A stretch of DNA of 64,000 nt from an uncultured Flavobacteriales bacterium (GCA_943787725.1 CALSNM010000022.1:1-64000), one strand, 5' to 3'; counted from the first letter of the stretch, positions 39,135-48,924 are shown. The notes: a model not told the origin generated them from the sequence alone. Numbers and translations: made by a program.

Positions 39135-39523
39135 TTAAGTAAATTGCGGCGGATGAAAAACATCGGATAACTGGCCCAAAGCCAAGTCATTTTTTGAATT
39201 ATTCACAACCTGTAAATTCACTTCAAGATCTCCATCAACCTGACTCGATATTTATCTTGGTAAGAAAGTAACCAAAAGTCAAGCGAAACAGTTGAAGCTT
39301 TCTCAACAGCAGGTACCGAAATCTCAACTTTGGCTAATTGTTTATTCAAATAGCATGCTACCGTTGACAATGCATTTCTACCTTGTCTTTATTTATGCAC
39401 TTTTCGCTAATAATCGTCGTCTTGATGGAAAAGAAAATCAAAAACAACAGAACTCTGCCAAACCGTTCCTGAAAACAGAACAATAAGCAAAAATGACACA
39501 TGTAAAATAAGACGAAATCTCAC
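39135..39523 (-). pseudogene. Small Cys-rich exported protein, frame broken four times
   Basis: No single long frame covers this gene, but its pieces read in order on the minus strand. From GTG 39523: MRFRLILHVSFLLIVLFSG (membrane or signal helix) and SSVVFDFLFHQDDDY. Then SEKCINKDKVEMHC, NGSC and CYLNKQLAKVEISVPA. Last, VDGDLEVNLQVVNN and LSDVFHPPQFT ending at 39135. Joining them needs about four single-base shifts, near 39415, 39371, 39363 and 39240. The repaired product is about 128 residues. The Cys pattern CIN, EMHC, NGSC with KQL resembles small proteins I recall from copper-related loci in Bacteroidota (memory, not checked). It lies 32 bases upstream of the outer-membrane gene on the same strand. 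Confidence 0.6.
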
Positions 39524-39590
39524 ATCGCAAAAATATAAGGATTAAATAAACTAAAGTTTTTTTGACCGATATATTTTAAATTATTCAAAC

Positions 39591-39620
39591 AAAAAAAAAG
39601 CGCCTAAAAATAGATGCTCT
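39591..39620 (-). terminator. Terminator after rplS
   Basis: On the minus strand AGCATCTA pairs with TAGGCGCT (one mismatch and one G-U pair) around a four-base loop and is followed by nine T. It lies about 30 bases after the rplS stop. Confidence 0.6.
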
Positions 39621-39648
39621 TTCTTACAATAATTATGATGGGAAAATC

Positions 39649-40005
39649 TTATGAAGAAAAAACTCTCTTTTCCTTAATTCTAGCCGACTTACCTCTTCTA
39701 TTTCTAAGATAAAAGATACGTGATCTACGAACAGCACCTTTCTTTACAATTTTAATTTCTTCCAAAAATGGAGAAGCAACTGGGAAAATTCTTTCAACCG
39801 CAGTATTACCGGACATTTTACGAATCGTAAATGTTTCGTTAACTCCCTCGCCTCTTCTCTGAAGAACTACACCTTGAAAAGACTGTAATCTTTCCTTATC
39901 TCCCTCTTTAATCTTATATGTAACGACTAACGTATCACCAGCACCAAACTTTGGCCAATCTTTCATTTCGTTAATTTCGTTCTCTATTTCTTTAATAATA
40001 TCCAT
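39649..40005 (-). CDS. rplS: 50S ribosomal protein L19
   Basis: This 118-residue protein has the L19 hallmarks: FGAGDTLVVTYKIKEGDKER, LQSFQGVVLQRRGEGVNETFT and VRRSRIFYLRNRRGKSARIKE. It sits at the interface of the 30S and 50S subunits. It is downstream of trmD on the same strand, a conserved arrangement, and is followed by a terminator. Confidence 0.97.
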   Translation of the reverse strand: MDIIKEIENEINEMKDWPKFGAGDTLVVTYKIKEGDKERLQSFQGVVLQRRGEGVNETFTIRKMSGNTAVERIFPVASPFLEEIKIVKKGAVRRSRIFYLRNRRGKSARIKEKRVFSS

Positions 40006-40087
40006 TACTTATGTGTTTGTTCTTCCTCAATTTCGGGCTGCAATATTACGAATAATTATTTATATATAACACCATATGCAATATTAT

Positions 40088-40762
40088 TTAATCTAATAAA
40101 TCAGGCCTACGTTTTTTTGTTCGCTCAATCGACTGTTTCATTCTCCATTCTTCAATAGCTCTCTCATTTCCCGAGGTAAGTATTTCTGGCACTTTCTCTC
40201 CATTATAATCAGCTGGTCTAGTGTATATTGGAGGTGACAATAAATTATCTTGAAAGGAGTCTGTTAAGGCTGAGGTCTCGTCATTCAAGACTCCTGGAAT
40301 CAAACGAATAATACTATCTGCAAGAACTGCTGCCCCCAACTCTCCCCCCGAAAGAACATAGTCCCCAATAGAAATCTCTCGTGTGATAAACATTTTCCTT
40401 ACCCTTTCATCAATCCCTTTATAATGACCACATAAGATAATTATGTTCGTTATGGATGATAATTTATTACAAATCTGTTGGTTTAATTGTTCGCCATCTG
40501 GTGTCATATAAATTACTTCATCATAAACTCTTTGGCTTTTTAAGTCAGTAATACAAGCATCAATTGGCTGAATAGTCATTACCATTCCTGCTCCTCCACC
40601 AAAAGCATAGTCATCTATTTTTTTATGTTTATTGGTCGTATAATCCCTCAAATCGTGAACAACTACTTCAACCAAGCCTTTGTTCTGGGCTCTTTTCAAA
40701 ATTGAATCCGAAAATGGGCTCGTTAATAATGATGGAACAGCACTGATAATATCAATTCTCAT
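40088..40762 (-). CDS. trmD: tRNA (guanine(37)-N1)-methyltransferase TrmD
   Basis: TrmD is a SPOUT-class, knotted methyltransferase that makes m1G37 to prevent frameshifting. The motifs [43 protein letters not shown] and [15 protein letters not shown] are all present. The length (224) is normal. It is followed by rplS after 82 bases. Confidence 0.97.
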   Translation of the reverse strand: MRIDIISAVPSLLTSPFSDSILKRAQNKGLVEVVVHDLRDYTTNKHKKIDDYAFGGGAGMVMTIQPIDACITDLKSQRVYDEVIYMTPDGEQLNQQICNKLSSITNIIILCGHYKGIDERVRKMFITREISIGDYVLSGGELGAAVLADSIIRLIPGVLNDETSALTDSFQDNLLSPPIYTRPADYNGEKVPEILTSGNERAIEEWRMKQSIERTKKRRPDLLD

Positions 40763-40792
40763 AGTACAAAGATAGACTATTAATACAACTAA

Positions 40793-43700
40793 TTACCTTA
40801 TCAAGCTTACGTGACCTCCCATAACATGCTCCTCATCATTACCGGCTTCTTTGTATGAAATTTTCCAAACATAAATACCTTGCTGTACTGCCCTGCCCCG
40901 AAAAGAACCATCCCATTGGGCATGGTGATCATTTGTAACAAAAATAAGAGCTCCCCATCTATCAAAAACATACAACTTAAAATCCTCGGGAACAGGTCCA
41001 TCAAGTACGGGAAAAAAATATTCATTATTTCCATCTCCATCTGGAGAAAAGGCATTGGGAACATATATTGAAAAATCTGCTATCACACTAACTTCTTGAC
41101 AAATTGTATCTTGACAACCTAAAGTGTTTTCGGCAACCAAACAAACAGGATATAAACCAACACCATTATTTTCAAAATCGTAGGAAAAATCTACGTCTGA
41201 GCCAATCAAGATATCATCAAAAAACCATTCATAATTGATTGCACTTGAACTTTCATTTGTAAACTGTACAAATGCGTCATAAACTAGAACTTCTACAGGC
41301 AAATAAGAAAAACCTGCAGTAGGACTTTGATTAGTACAAACTTGCGATGCTGCCGAAACAACAGAAACACAACCCATAGAATCTACTATCGTTAAAGAAA
41401 TATCATAACAACCTTGTTCTGTAAACGTATAATCAAAGGGATTACAATTATTCAATTGAGTTCCATCCCCTAAATTCCACAAACAGCTCTGATTATTTTC
41501 TGCAGTAGTACTAGAAACATTTACTGTTAAGGGGACGCATCCGATTATATTGCTAAGAAGAATATTGGCTGGCTGAGATCCATTTACAATAATTATTATA
41601 ACATCACTTCCACCGCATAATGAATTTAAACTGTAGGTCACTATATGGCTTCCTGATCCAGCAATCGAAGGGTCGAATGTTCCTAAAACTGGGTCTGTTA
41701 TTCCCGAACCAGACCAACTTCCTCCAGGAACATTTACGGTTAAGTTTGCGGGCATATCATTAACACACATTGCCCCTACAACTCCTATAATCGGAATATC
41801 ATTAGACCATACTACTTGTTCTATGGAATCAGTCTGCGGACAAACTCCATTCGTCGAATAATAAATCATAAAAGAACCAACTCCAGAAACCGTTGGAGAA
41901 AATTCGCCTGTTACACTATTTGTAATGCCAGTTCCCGACCATGAACCTCCACCACTTTGCACAGAGAATGTAAAACTAGGAGCATCTTCGCAAACATCAG
42001 CCACTGCAGTGATTAAAACGTTGTCAGCTGGGATAACCTCAATTAAAACAGTGTCAGCATCGCCGCAAATCCCCGGAACAGTATAGATAATTTCATGAAT
42101 TCCTGAAGAAGCAAGCGCAGGGTCAAAAATACCTAAAGTACTATTAGAAATGCCCGTTCCAGACCAAGTACCTCCAGGATCAGCAGCAAACAATTGCACC
42201 GGCGAGATATTTTCGCATAGATTAACAACTGGACCAATGGAAGCATCAGCAAGAACAGATTGAGCAAATACCTCAACAATAATCGAATCCAAACATGCTT
42301 GATTATCCAAAATGTAAACGGAGTAAACACCTTCACATAGTGAACCAAAATTACCGGAACCGTTAAAATTTACATTATCTAAACTAAATTGAAAAGGACT
42401 AGTTCCTCCACCGGTTATTGACGCGGAAATTTCTCCGTCACACAACCCACTGCACGAGATCGAATCCGCTAAAGTATTGAGGGTCAACTGAAATGGAGCT
42501 GTCACAAGAGTCTGAATAGTTTCTAGACAATTATTAGCATCTGTTACTTCTACAGTATAAGTTCCACTTGGAACTCCTGATATATCCTGCGTTATTGAAG
42601 CTCCAATATCGTCCCATAAATACGAATAATTTGCAGTACCTCCAGCAACTGTAAGCGTAACACTTCCATCTGAGCTACCAAAACACAATGGACTTTCAAA
42701 AGCAGTTGACAAAGTAAGTTCGGGTGGTTCAGTAAGCGAGAAGGTATCCGTGATGACGCATCCTAAATTATCGGTAATAGTAACCGTATGAAACCCTGAG
42801 CACAGATCATTGGCAAAATTAGAAGTACTAGTACTTCCACTCCAACTGTACGCATAAGGAATTGCACCTCCAACGGCAGTAATTGTTCCGGTTCCATCAC
42901 ATGACCCAAAACACAGAGGATCTGCATTCACGTTAGTGGAGGTCAGATTTCCTGAAGAATTTATTATAACTGTTACTGTATCTTCACAACCAATGGATGA
43001 AGTAGCAATTCCATAATAAGTTCCAGCACATAAGTTAATAGCTATATCGTTAGTTTGTCCTGTGCTCAGCCAAGCGATATTATACCATTCGTATGTATAT
43101 CCTGAGATAGAGCCACTTGCTGTCATACTTGCAGTTCCATTACAACCGCAACCTGCATCAATTGAAGCCGAAGTAACAACTAGCGGAGGTATTGGCGCAC
43201 AATTATTATTAAACTGCCCAATAAAGTCAGCATTTGCTACATTATTAGGCGCTCCTGGTGTTTGGTCATTCGACCCACAAACAGCAATATCTCCAGCACA
43301 CCCTTCACTCCAATTTGCTTGCACAGCTGGATCGCCGCCATTAAAGAACCATACATCATCATTTCCAACTCCTGCAAAATAAATCATTGTATTCAAGTTC
43401 GCAGCACCATAGCAAAGTGAAAACACTTCACATCCATTCAAATCAACAAGCCTCGCACAATCTCCACCATTTGCCATTGCAACATTCGACCAATCCGGAA
43501 AGGGGTCTGTTCCCCAACCAGTTGCTGGATAACTACAGATAATGTCTCCTGGAGTTGTTTCTGTAAACTCAAAAAACTGCGGGTTTTCGAGAGAGACTGA
43601 AAGCATGCAATTTCCATCCAACAAACTAACATCATCCGCTGGAATGTTAGGATTTGGGTCCAATCCATTATATAACAATATTATTGTTCCAACTGGAACG

Positions 43701-43984
43701 CAAGACCATAATGGATCATTTGTAAATCGAGCACATCCAGATGCAATCCCGGAGGTTCCATGGTAACCATTATTATCATCGTAAATCCAGCCACGAATAT
43801 CCACGCATGGAGGTGCTGATCCGGAACAATCATAAGTTGCACTAGCATCAACGACCACAAATTCCACGTATTCTTGACTACCATTAGGACCGTTAGAAAC
43901 CTCATTGATTATAAGAGTCTGAGAATGCACGAAGCCAGAAAAGCTCGATAATAGAACCAAAAGAAAAATACAACTCCTATTCAT
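40793..43984 (-). CDS. Gliding-motility-type surface protein with SprB-like repeats
   Basis: This 1063-residue secreted protein has a signal peptide (GFVHSQ). A lamin-tail-like domain follows (TLIINEVSNGPNGSQEYVEFVVVD, residues about 23-190). Next come SprB-type repeats (PLCFGSCDGTGTITAVGG; PLCFGSSDGSVTLTVAGG) and repeated GGTWSGTGI/GGSWSGTGI modules. A PKD domain is present near 820-890 (CLWNLGDGTQ). The last 90 residues are the T9SS type B gliding-motility C-terminal domain: YVPNAFSPDGDGNNEYFFPV, FDRWGALIF and YVWKISYKEAG. It is likely to be exported by T9SS and surface-bound, in adhesion or motility. Confidence 0.9.
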   Translation of the reverse strand: MNRSCIFLLVLLSSFSGFVHSQTLIINEVSNGPNGSQEYVEFVVVDASATYDCSGSAPPCVDIRGWIYDDNNGYHGTSGIASGCARFTNDPLWSCVPVGTIILLYNGLDPNPNIPADDVSLLDGNCMLSVSLENPQFFEFTETTPGDIICSYPATGWGTDPFPDWSNVAMANGGDCARLVDLNGCEVFSLCYGAANLNTMIYFAGVGNDDVWFFNGGDPAVQANWSEGCAGDIAVCGSNDQTPGAPNNVANADFIGQFNNNCAPIPPLVVTSASIDAGCGCNGTASMTASGSISGYTYEWYNIAWLSTGQTNDIAINLCAGTYYGIATSSIGCEDTVTVIINSSGNLTSTNVNADPLCFGSCDGTGTITAVGGAIPYAYSWSGSTSTSNFANDLCSGFHTVTITDNLGCVITDTFSLTEPPELTLSTAFESPLCFGSSDGSVTLTVAGGTANYSYLWDDIGASITQDISGVPSGTYTVEVTDANNCLETIQTLVTAPFQLTLNTLADSISCSGLCDGEISASITGGGTSPFQFSLDNVNFNGSGNFGSLCEGVYSVYILDNQACLDSIIVEVFAQSVLADASIGPVVNLCENISPVQLFAADPGGTWSGTGISNSTLGIFDPALASSGIHEIIYTVPGICGDADTVLIEVIPADNVLITAVADVCEDAPSFTFSVQSGGGSWSGTGITNSVTGEFSPTVSGVGSFMIYYSTNGVCPQTDSIEQVVWSNDIPIIGVVGAMCVNDMPANLTVNVPGGSWSGSGITDPVLGTFDPSIAGSGSHIVTYSLNSLCGGSDVIIIIVNGSQPANILLSNIIGCVPLTVNVSSTTAENNQSCLWNLGDGTQLNNCNPFDYTFTEQGCYDISLTIVDSMGCVSVVSAASQVCTNQSPTAGFSYLPVEVLVYDAFVQFTNESSSAINYEWFFDDILIGSDVDFSYDFENNGVGLYPVCLVAENTLGCQDTICQEVSVIADFSIYVPNAFSPDGDGNNEYFFPVLDGPVPEDFKLYVFDRWGALIFVTNDHHAQWDGSFRGRAVQQGIYVWKISYKEAGNDEEHVMGGHVSLIR

Positions 43985-44407
43985 TTTCTTGTCATAGCAA
44001 ATATCTAAGTATCACTGCTATTTTAAGGTTCCTTGAGACCTTCACAGGGATATCGTAGCAAACTTCTTAGGAGATTTAATTTACATATTTAAGTCTATAT
44101 AATGACTTTATATTAAATATATAGTTGAAAACCCCTAACAGATAAACGTAAATATAAAAAAATAGTTGTGTTTTTTTTTGATAAATTGAATCGGTCCTTT
44201 GTACCATTAAAACCTATATCATGCAAATTTATAAAATCTATAAAAATGATTGAAATTAACCCCTCTGAAACAAGCGTTACTATAAATAATTTTTTAATGA
44301 TAATAGACGCTGACAACTTCAATGGAAGAATCAAATTATTTTTCCATTTCTAAGGAATCAATTTTTTAACTTTAGGCTAGTAATAAAAAGTAAATTACCT
44401 TTGCACC
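43985..44407. other. Intergenic region upstream of mtaB
   Basis: These 423 bases are very AT-rich. Short frames of about 60-70 codons exist on both strands between 44113 and 44353, but they have no recognisable content, and the plus-strand one is biased like non-coding AT-rich DNA. No terminator was seen for neighbouring genes. The mtaB promoter box lies at its right end. Confidence 0.5.
44396..44403 (+). promoter_or_regulatory. Candidate -7 promoter box of mtaB
   Basis: TACCTTTG matches TAnnTTTG exactly and ends 4 bases before the GTG at 44408, the same geometry as at recQ. The mRNA may have no leader. Confidence 0.5.
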
Positions 44408-45742
44408 GTGAATCAATTCGGTACCGCTGCATATTATACGCTAGGTTGTAAACTCAACTTTTCAGAAACGAGTACAATAGCGCAATCATTAACAGATACC
44501 GGTTATGCAAAAGTAGAATTTGACTCGGGAGCTGATATATATGTAATCAACACATGCTCGGTTACTGAAAGTGCCAATAAGAAATGTAGAAACATTGTTC
44601 GAAAAGCACTGAACTTCAATCCAGAAGCATTTGTTGTTGTAATAGGGTGTTACGCTCAGTTAAAACCGCAAGAAATTGCAGACATTAAAGGTGTTGATTT
44701 GGTATTAGGAGCCAATGAGAAATTTAATGTTGGAGACTATCTAAATGACTTACACAAGCGCCAAGATACGCAAATACTATCCAACGAAATTAAAGAGACC
44801 AAAGAGTTTGTTCCTGGGTTCAGCACAACTGATAGAACACGCTCTTTTTTAAAAATACAAGATGGCTGCAATTACTTTTGTTCGTTTTGCACTATACCGC
44901 TAGCAAGAGGTAGAGGTCGCAATGCATCGATAAAAGATACTATTGCAACAGCAAAAGAATTAGCTAAAACAGATGTGAAAGAGGTTGTTTTAACTGGAGT
45001 GAACATAGGTGACTTTGGCTACGGAACTGATGAGGACTTTTTCGGATTAATACAAGAGTTAGATAAGATTGAGGATATAGAGCGATTCCGAATATCATCC
45101 ATTGAGCCTAATTTATTGAGTAACGAAATAATAGAGTTCGTTTCTAAATCCAAACGATTTACACCGCATTTTCACATTCCGCTGCAGAGTGGTTCGGACA
45201 TTTTACTTAAAAGCATGCGAAGAAGATATGAATCATCTTTATATGTTTCTAGAGTAGAAAAGATAAAAGCACTAATGCCTGATGCTTGTATTGGTGTGGA
45301 CGTTATCGTTGGCTTCCCAGGTGAAACTGACGAAGAGTTCATGAAAACATATAACTTTTTGAACGATCTCCCAGTTTCCTATTTGCATGTTTTCACCTAC
45401 TCCGAGAGAGATAATACCACCGCTTTGCGAATGGAGGGAATAGTGTCAAAAGATGTTCGAAAAGCAAGAAGTAACATGCTTCGAATTTTGAGTGAGAAAA
45501 AGAAAAGGGCATTTTACGAAGCGAATGTTACCCTCGAAGAAAAAGTTGTGTTCGAAGGTTCAGAAGACAATGGATTCATGCATGGTTTTACAACAAACTA
45601 TGTTAAAGTAAAGACTGCATTTAATCCATTAATGGTGAATCAATCTGCCAAAGTTAAAATGACGAAACTAAACAAAGACGGAACAATGAAAATTGAATTC
45701 GTAGAGGAAAAATTAGAAACCGTTGCTAGAATAAACGGTTAA
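44408..45742 (+). CDS. mtaB: tRNA t6A37 methylthiotransferase MtaB
   Basis: MtaB is a radical-SAM enzyme that converts t6A37 to ms2t6A37 in tRNA. The N-terminal cluster domain begins AAYYTLGCKLNFSE and contains INTCSVTESANKKCR and CYAQLKP. The radical-SAM cluster is DGCNYFCSFCTIPLARGRGR. IGVDVIVGFPGETDEEF follows, and the C-terminal TRAM-like part closes the 444 residues. The family's conserved start block begins at residue 6, so the GTG at 44408 must be the start. Its stop overlaps the lgt ATG (TAATG). Confidence 0.93.
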   Translation: MNQFGTAAYYTLGCKLNFSETSTIAQSLTDTGYAKVEFDSGADIYVINTCSVTESANKKCRNIVRKALNFNPEAFVVVIGCYAQLKPQEIADIKGVDLVLGANEKFNVGDYLNDLHKRQDTQILSNEIKETKEFVPGFSTTDRTRSFLKIQDGCNYFCSFCTIPLARGRGRNASIKDTIATAKELAKTDVKEVVLTGVNIGDFGYGTDEDFFGLIQELDKIEDIERFRISSIEPNLLSNEIIEFVSKSKRFTPHFHIPLQSGSDILLKSMRRRYESSLYVSRVEKIKALMPDACIGVDVIVGFPGETDEEFMKTYNFLNDLPVSYLHVFTYSERDNTTALRMEGIVSKDVRKARSNMLRILSEKKKRAFYEANVTLEEKVVFEGSEDNGFMHGFTTNYVKVKTAFNPLMVNQSAKVKMTKLNKDGTMKIEFVEEKLETVARING

Positions 45743-46893
45743 TGTACCCTACTCTATTTCATTTATTTAAAGACTTATTCGGAGTAGATTGGAATTTTTT
45801 AAAACCTATCAACTCCTTTGGGTTTTTTGTGGCAATTGCTTTTTTAGGTGCTGCTGTACTATTCAAAAAAGAAATAATTCGTAAAGAAAAAGAAGGTTTA
45901 CTTCATGGCAACTTAAGCATAGCTATTGAAGGTAAAAAAGCTTCTCCAATAGAATTGGTTATCCTATTTTTGATTGGGTTTATTATTGGGTTTAAATTCC
46001 TTTACCCCTTCTACAATTCAACTGTTTTGAATGATTTCCAACATTATATACTCTCCTGGGAAGGAAGCCTTTTTGGTGGAATTGTATTGGGTTTGGGAAT
46101 TGCAGGCCAGAATTATTACCAATCTGAAAAACAAAAATTACCAGAACCAATAAAACTTGAGAAAGAAGTAAAACCCCACCAACATGTTAGTAGCATTACA
46201 TTATTAGCATTGGTTTTTGGTTTTTTAGGAGCTAAAGTTTTCGCTTGGCTGGAAGACCCTGTTCCACTTTCAGACTTTCTTCATGATCCATTTAGTGGAC
46301 TAACAATTTACGGTGGCTTAATAGCTGCTTCCGTGGCTTGTATAATCTACATCCGTAAGCAAAAACTGCATGTATTTCATATGTTAGATGCTGTTTCACC
46401 TGCATTAATAGTTGCATATGGAATTGGAAGATTAGGTTGTCATTTTAGCGGTGATGGAGATTGGGGAATTGAAAATACTGCAGCTAAACCCAGCTTTATG
46501 TCAATTTTCCCTGATTGGATTTGGAGCTATGATTACCCGAATAATATAATAAACGAGGGAATTAGAATACAAGATTGTATGTATTCGGATTATTGTTACC
46601 AATTAACTACTCCTGTTTTTCCTACCCCCATTTATGAGTTCGTCCTTTGCCTCGGTATTTTTGGATTATTGATGTACTTAAGAAAGAAAATAAAACTAAC
46701 GGGTTTTATTTTTATTACCTACCTCTTCTTTAATGGAATAGAACGTTTCACTATCGAATTAATTCGTGTCAATGAAACGTATAACTTATTTGGTTTACTA
46801 ATTACGCAGGCTCAGATTATTTCCACTATTTTCATTTTAACAAGTTTTATTGGATTTGGAATTCTTTGGAAAAAACCGCGTTATTTAGATTAG
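45742..46893 (+). CDS. lgt: Prolipoprotein diacylglyceryl transferase
   Basis: Lgt moves a diacylglyceryl group to the lipobox cysteine of prelipoproteins. The 383-residue protein is polytopic with the signature YGIGRLGCHFSGDGDWG and the H/E/R features of the final helices (FFNGIERFTIELIRVN). It is longer than many Lgt proteins because of an insertion near 130-160 (EPIKLEKEVKPHQH), which is common in Bacteroidota. Translation is coupled to mtaB by TAATG. Confidence 0.93.
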   Translation: MYPTLFHLFKDLFGVDWNFLKPINSFGFFVAIAFLGAAVLFKKEIIRKEKEGLLHGNLSIAIEGKKASPIELVILFLIGFIIGFKFLYPFYNSTVLNDFQHYILSWEGSLFGGIVLGLGIAGQNYYQSEKQKLPEPIKLEKEVKPHQHVSSITLLALVFGFLGAKVFAWLEDPVPLSDFLHDPFSGLTIYGGLIAASVACIIYIRKQKLHVFHMLDAVSPALIVAYGIGRLGCHFSGDGDWGIENTAAKPSFMSIFPDWIWSYDYPNNIINEGIRIQDCMYSDYCYQLTTPVFPTPIYEFVLCLGIFGLLMYLRKKIKLTGFIFITYLFFNGIERFTIELIRVNETYNLFGLLITQAQIISTIFILTSFIGFGILWKKPRYLD

Positions 46894-46903
46894 CGGATAA
46901 TAC

Positions 46904-46923
46904 AACACTTCCTAGTGTTTTTA
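46904..46923 (+). terminator. Terminator after lgt
   Basis: AACACT and AGTGTT form a 6-bp stem around TCCT, running into five T. It lies 10 bases after the lgt stop. Confidence 0.65.
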
Positions 46924-47023
46924 AACGCTAAAACATAATCTATTTATTATCTGTCAAACACCAACTATTATTTGAGCCCAACTTTCTAAAATTACCTCCG
47001 TAAAGCTATATAGTAAGCTTATA

Positions 47024-47184
47024 ATGAATTATGTATCTTTTATATTCTTCTTCATTACACATATAAGAAAAGTGTTCTGGGAATTTTTAATGATGTAAAA
47101 ATTGGAGAGTTGTATTTGGAAGAAAATACTTCTATAAAAGATTATCCCGAATATATTGTAGGGAACAAAGTTGGAAATAAATAA
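47024..47184 (+). pseudogene. Possible gene fragment in the gap before the transglutaminase gene
   Basis: The gap 46894-47220 holds no intact gene apart from the lgt terminator. From the ATG at 47024 the frame reads MNYVSFIFFFITH, and after a one-base shift it continues as SVLGIFNDVKIGELYLEENT and ends YPEYIVGNKVGNK at 47184. The second half looks like coding sequence, but I know no family. It may be a broken small gene or a remnant. Confidence 0.3.
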
Positions 47185-47220
47185 GCAATTAATTAGTGAA
47201 CAAATTATAGATCAAATTTT

Positions 47221-48912
47221 ATGAAAGTAATTGTAATAATAATTATCTCCATTTCAATCAGTGCAATTGGACAATCTGAAATAAATATTTCATCTGCAAA
47301 AATTAAGGAAGTTTTTATTGATGAAAAAGATAACATGAAAGTTCTTTCTGGAGAAAGGAATAAGGTAGAAGTTGTCAGATTGTATGATAATGGAATCTAT
47401 GAGCACCTAGAGTATACAAAAAACTCCTATTCTAATTTTTCTGTAAAGAGAAATTTAGGAAATTATCAAAAAACTAGAGCGCAAGTAACATTTGATAATC
47501 CTAAGGAAAAAGAATTTGATGGGAATATTTACAACCGTTCTTTTTTTAGGGATAGGCACTTATATAAATCCAAATTAGCACATCTTATAAAAAAGAATGC
47601 ACCGTTATTGTCGCTATCTAGAAAAAAGAAATACCGGAAGCCCTATTACTTTCAATTGGATCAAGATGTAATTGTAAATAATGAAGATATTGTAGCAAAA
47701 ATAGATTTAGAAGAAATTGTGAATCACATCATAAAAAAAGATAAAAGCGAGAAAGAAAAGGCTTATTCAATTGCCCATTTTATCACTAAATCAGTTAGTT
47801 ATGACTATGAATATCTTAAAACGAGAATCCATGACTGTTCTATAGAGGATTCGAAAAAAATATTAGCAGGAAAAAATAGATTGACAGTATGCTCAGGATA
47901 TTCTAAGGTTTTTAATGAATTAGCAACAATAGCTGGTCTGGAATCGAAATATGTCACTGGATATACTAAGCAATCATTGACAGATTTGAATGAAGTAGAT
48001 AATTATCATGCATGGAATATTGTAACTATTAACGGTGAGAAAAAAATATTTGATGTAACATGGTCCGATGGAGGAGATGATTATTGGTTATCTGTAAATC
48101 CTAACTTAATGATATATTCACATTTACCCGATGATACAGCGGATCAATTATTAGATAAACCTGTTACAAAAGAAGAATATAAAAACTTTCCCGTTGTTGT
48201 GCCGCAGAGCGAAGGAGAATACAACCCTTTTTCGGTTAATACGGGTACTGTGCAATGCGACTCTATATTCCACATTGCATTTTCAGGAAGGGTAAAAATA
48301 GATTGTAGAGCTACCCATTCTAATGTGTTCATTACTCATTATAATGAAGAAAAATACAAACCCAGAACTTTTTTTTATAATAAATGTAAAAATGTTTCAC
48401 GAAAGTATTACGGAGATTCCACCCATGTGTACATTCCTTTAGAAAGTGCAATAACTCCACTGCGCATTTTAGTAAACAACACCATTAAGGTTAATTTTAT
48501 GCTAATAAAAGGAGATAGAAATGCTTTGATGAACCATTATTTAACCAACTCAAAAATAAAATTAGCTGAACCAACTGTAAAAGCCGTAATGGCAAGTATT
48601 GCATTAGGAAGAGAAGATGTTTTAAAGGAAATCGTAGGAGATACATCTTCTGTTTTTTTTAATGAACAAGGAGAATTAAAACTAACTAAAAATATTTTAT
48701 CAGAGATAGAAAAATGGGACGGCTCCATATCAAAGTGGAGCAAAACACTGAATTATTACTACGAAACGAGCATAAAATCGAAGAAAAATATGGAGTATAA
48801 AGAAGAGAATTTCTTCCAAGTTACCGATAATTTGAAACTAATTTTTAATAAAGAAGAAATGGGGATTGTGATTACAGATTTGAAATATAATGCACGCGGC
48901 CAATTCTTTTAA
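47221..48912 (+). CDS. Secreted transglutaminase-like protein
   Basis: This 563-residue protein has a short signal peptide (ending SAIGQ). A transglutaminase-like papain-fold domain lies at about 175-300. The catalytic triad is Cys in LTVCSGYSKVFNELA, His in NYHAWNIVTING and Asp in KIFDVTWSDGG, all intact. The C-terminal part (about 330-563) is beta-rich at first, then helical, and of unknown type. Bacterial members are usually peptidases or peptide ligases in the periplasm or on the surface rather than cross-linkers; the substrate is unknown. A small secreted protein gene follows 12 bases later, perhaps its partner. Confidence 0.85.
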   Translation: MKVIVIIIISISISAIGQSEINISSAKIKEVFIDEKDNMKVLSGERNKVEVVRLYDNGIYEHLEYTKNSYSNFSVKRNLGNYQKTRAQVTFDNPKEKEFDGNIYNRSFFRDRHLYKSKLAHLIKKNAPLLSLSRKKKYRKPYYFQLDQDVIVNNEDIVAKIDLEEIVNHIIKKDKSEKEKAYSIAHFITKSVSYDYEYLKTRIHDCSIEDSKKILAGKNRLTVCSGYSKVFNELATIAGLESKYVTGYTKQSLTDLNEVDNYHAWNIVTINGEKKIFDVTWSDGGDDYWLSVNPNLMIYSHLPDDTADQLLDKPVTKEEYKNFPVVVPQSEGEYNPFSVNTGTVQCDSIFHIAFSGRVKIDCRATHSNVFITHYNEEKYKPRTFFYNKCKNVSRKYYGDSTHVYIPLESAITPLRILVNNTIKVNFMLIKGDRNALMNHYLTNSKIKLAEPTVKAVMASIALGREDVLKEIVGDTSSVFFNEQGELKLTKNILSEIEKWDGSISKWSKTLNYYYETSIKSKKNMEYKEENFFQVTDNLKLIFNKEEMGIVITDLKYNARGQFF

Positions 48913-48924
48913 AAACAAAAATCT

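Noticed and set aside
44113-44353. Two overlapping ORFs of about 60-70 codons on opposite strands
   Set aside because: Neither has a signal peptide, domain or codon pattern like its neighbours; the DNA is simply AT-rich.
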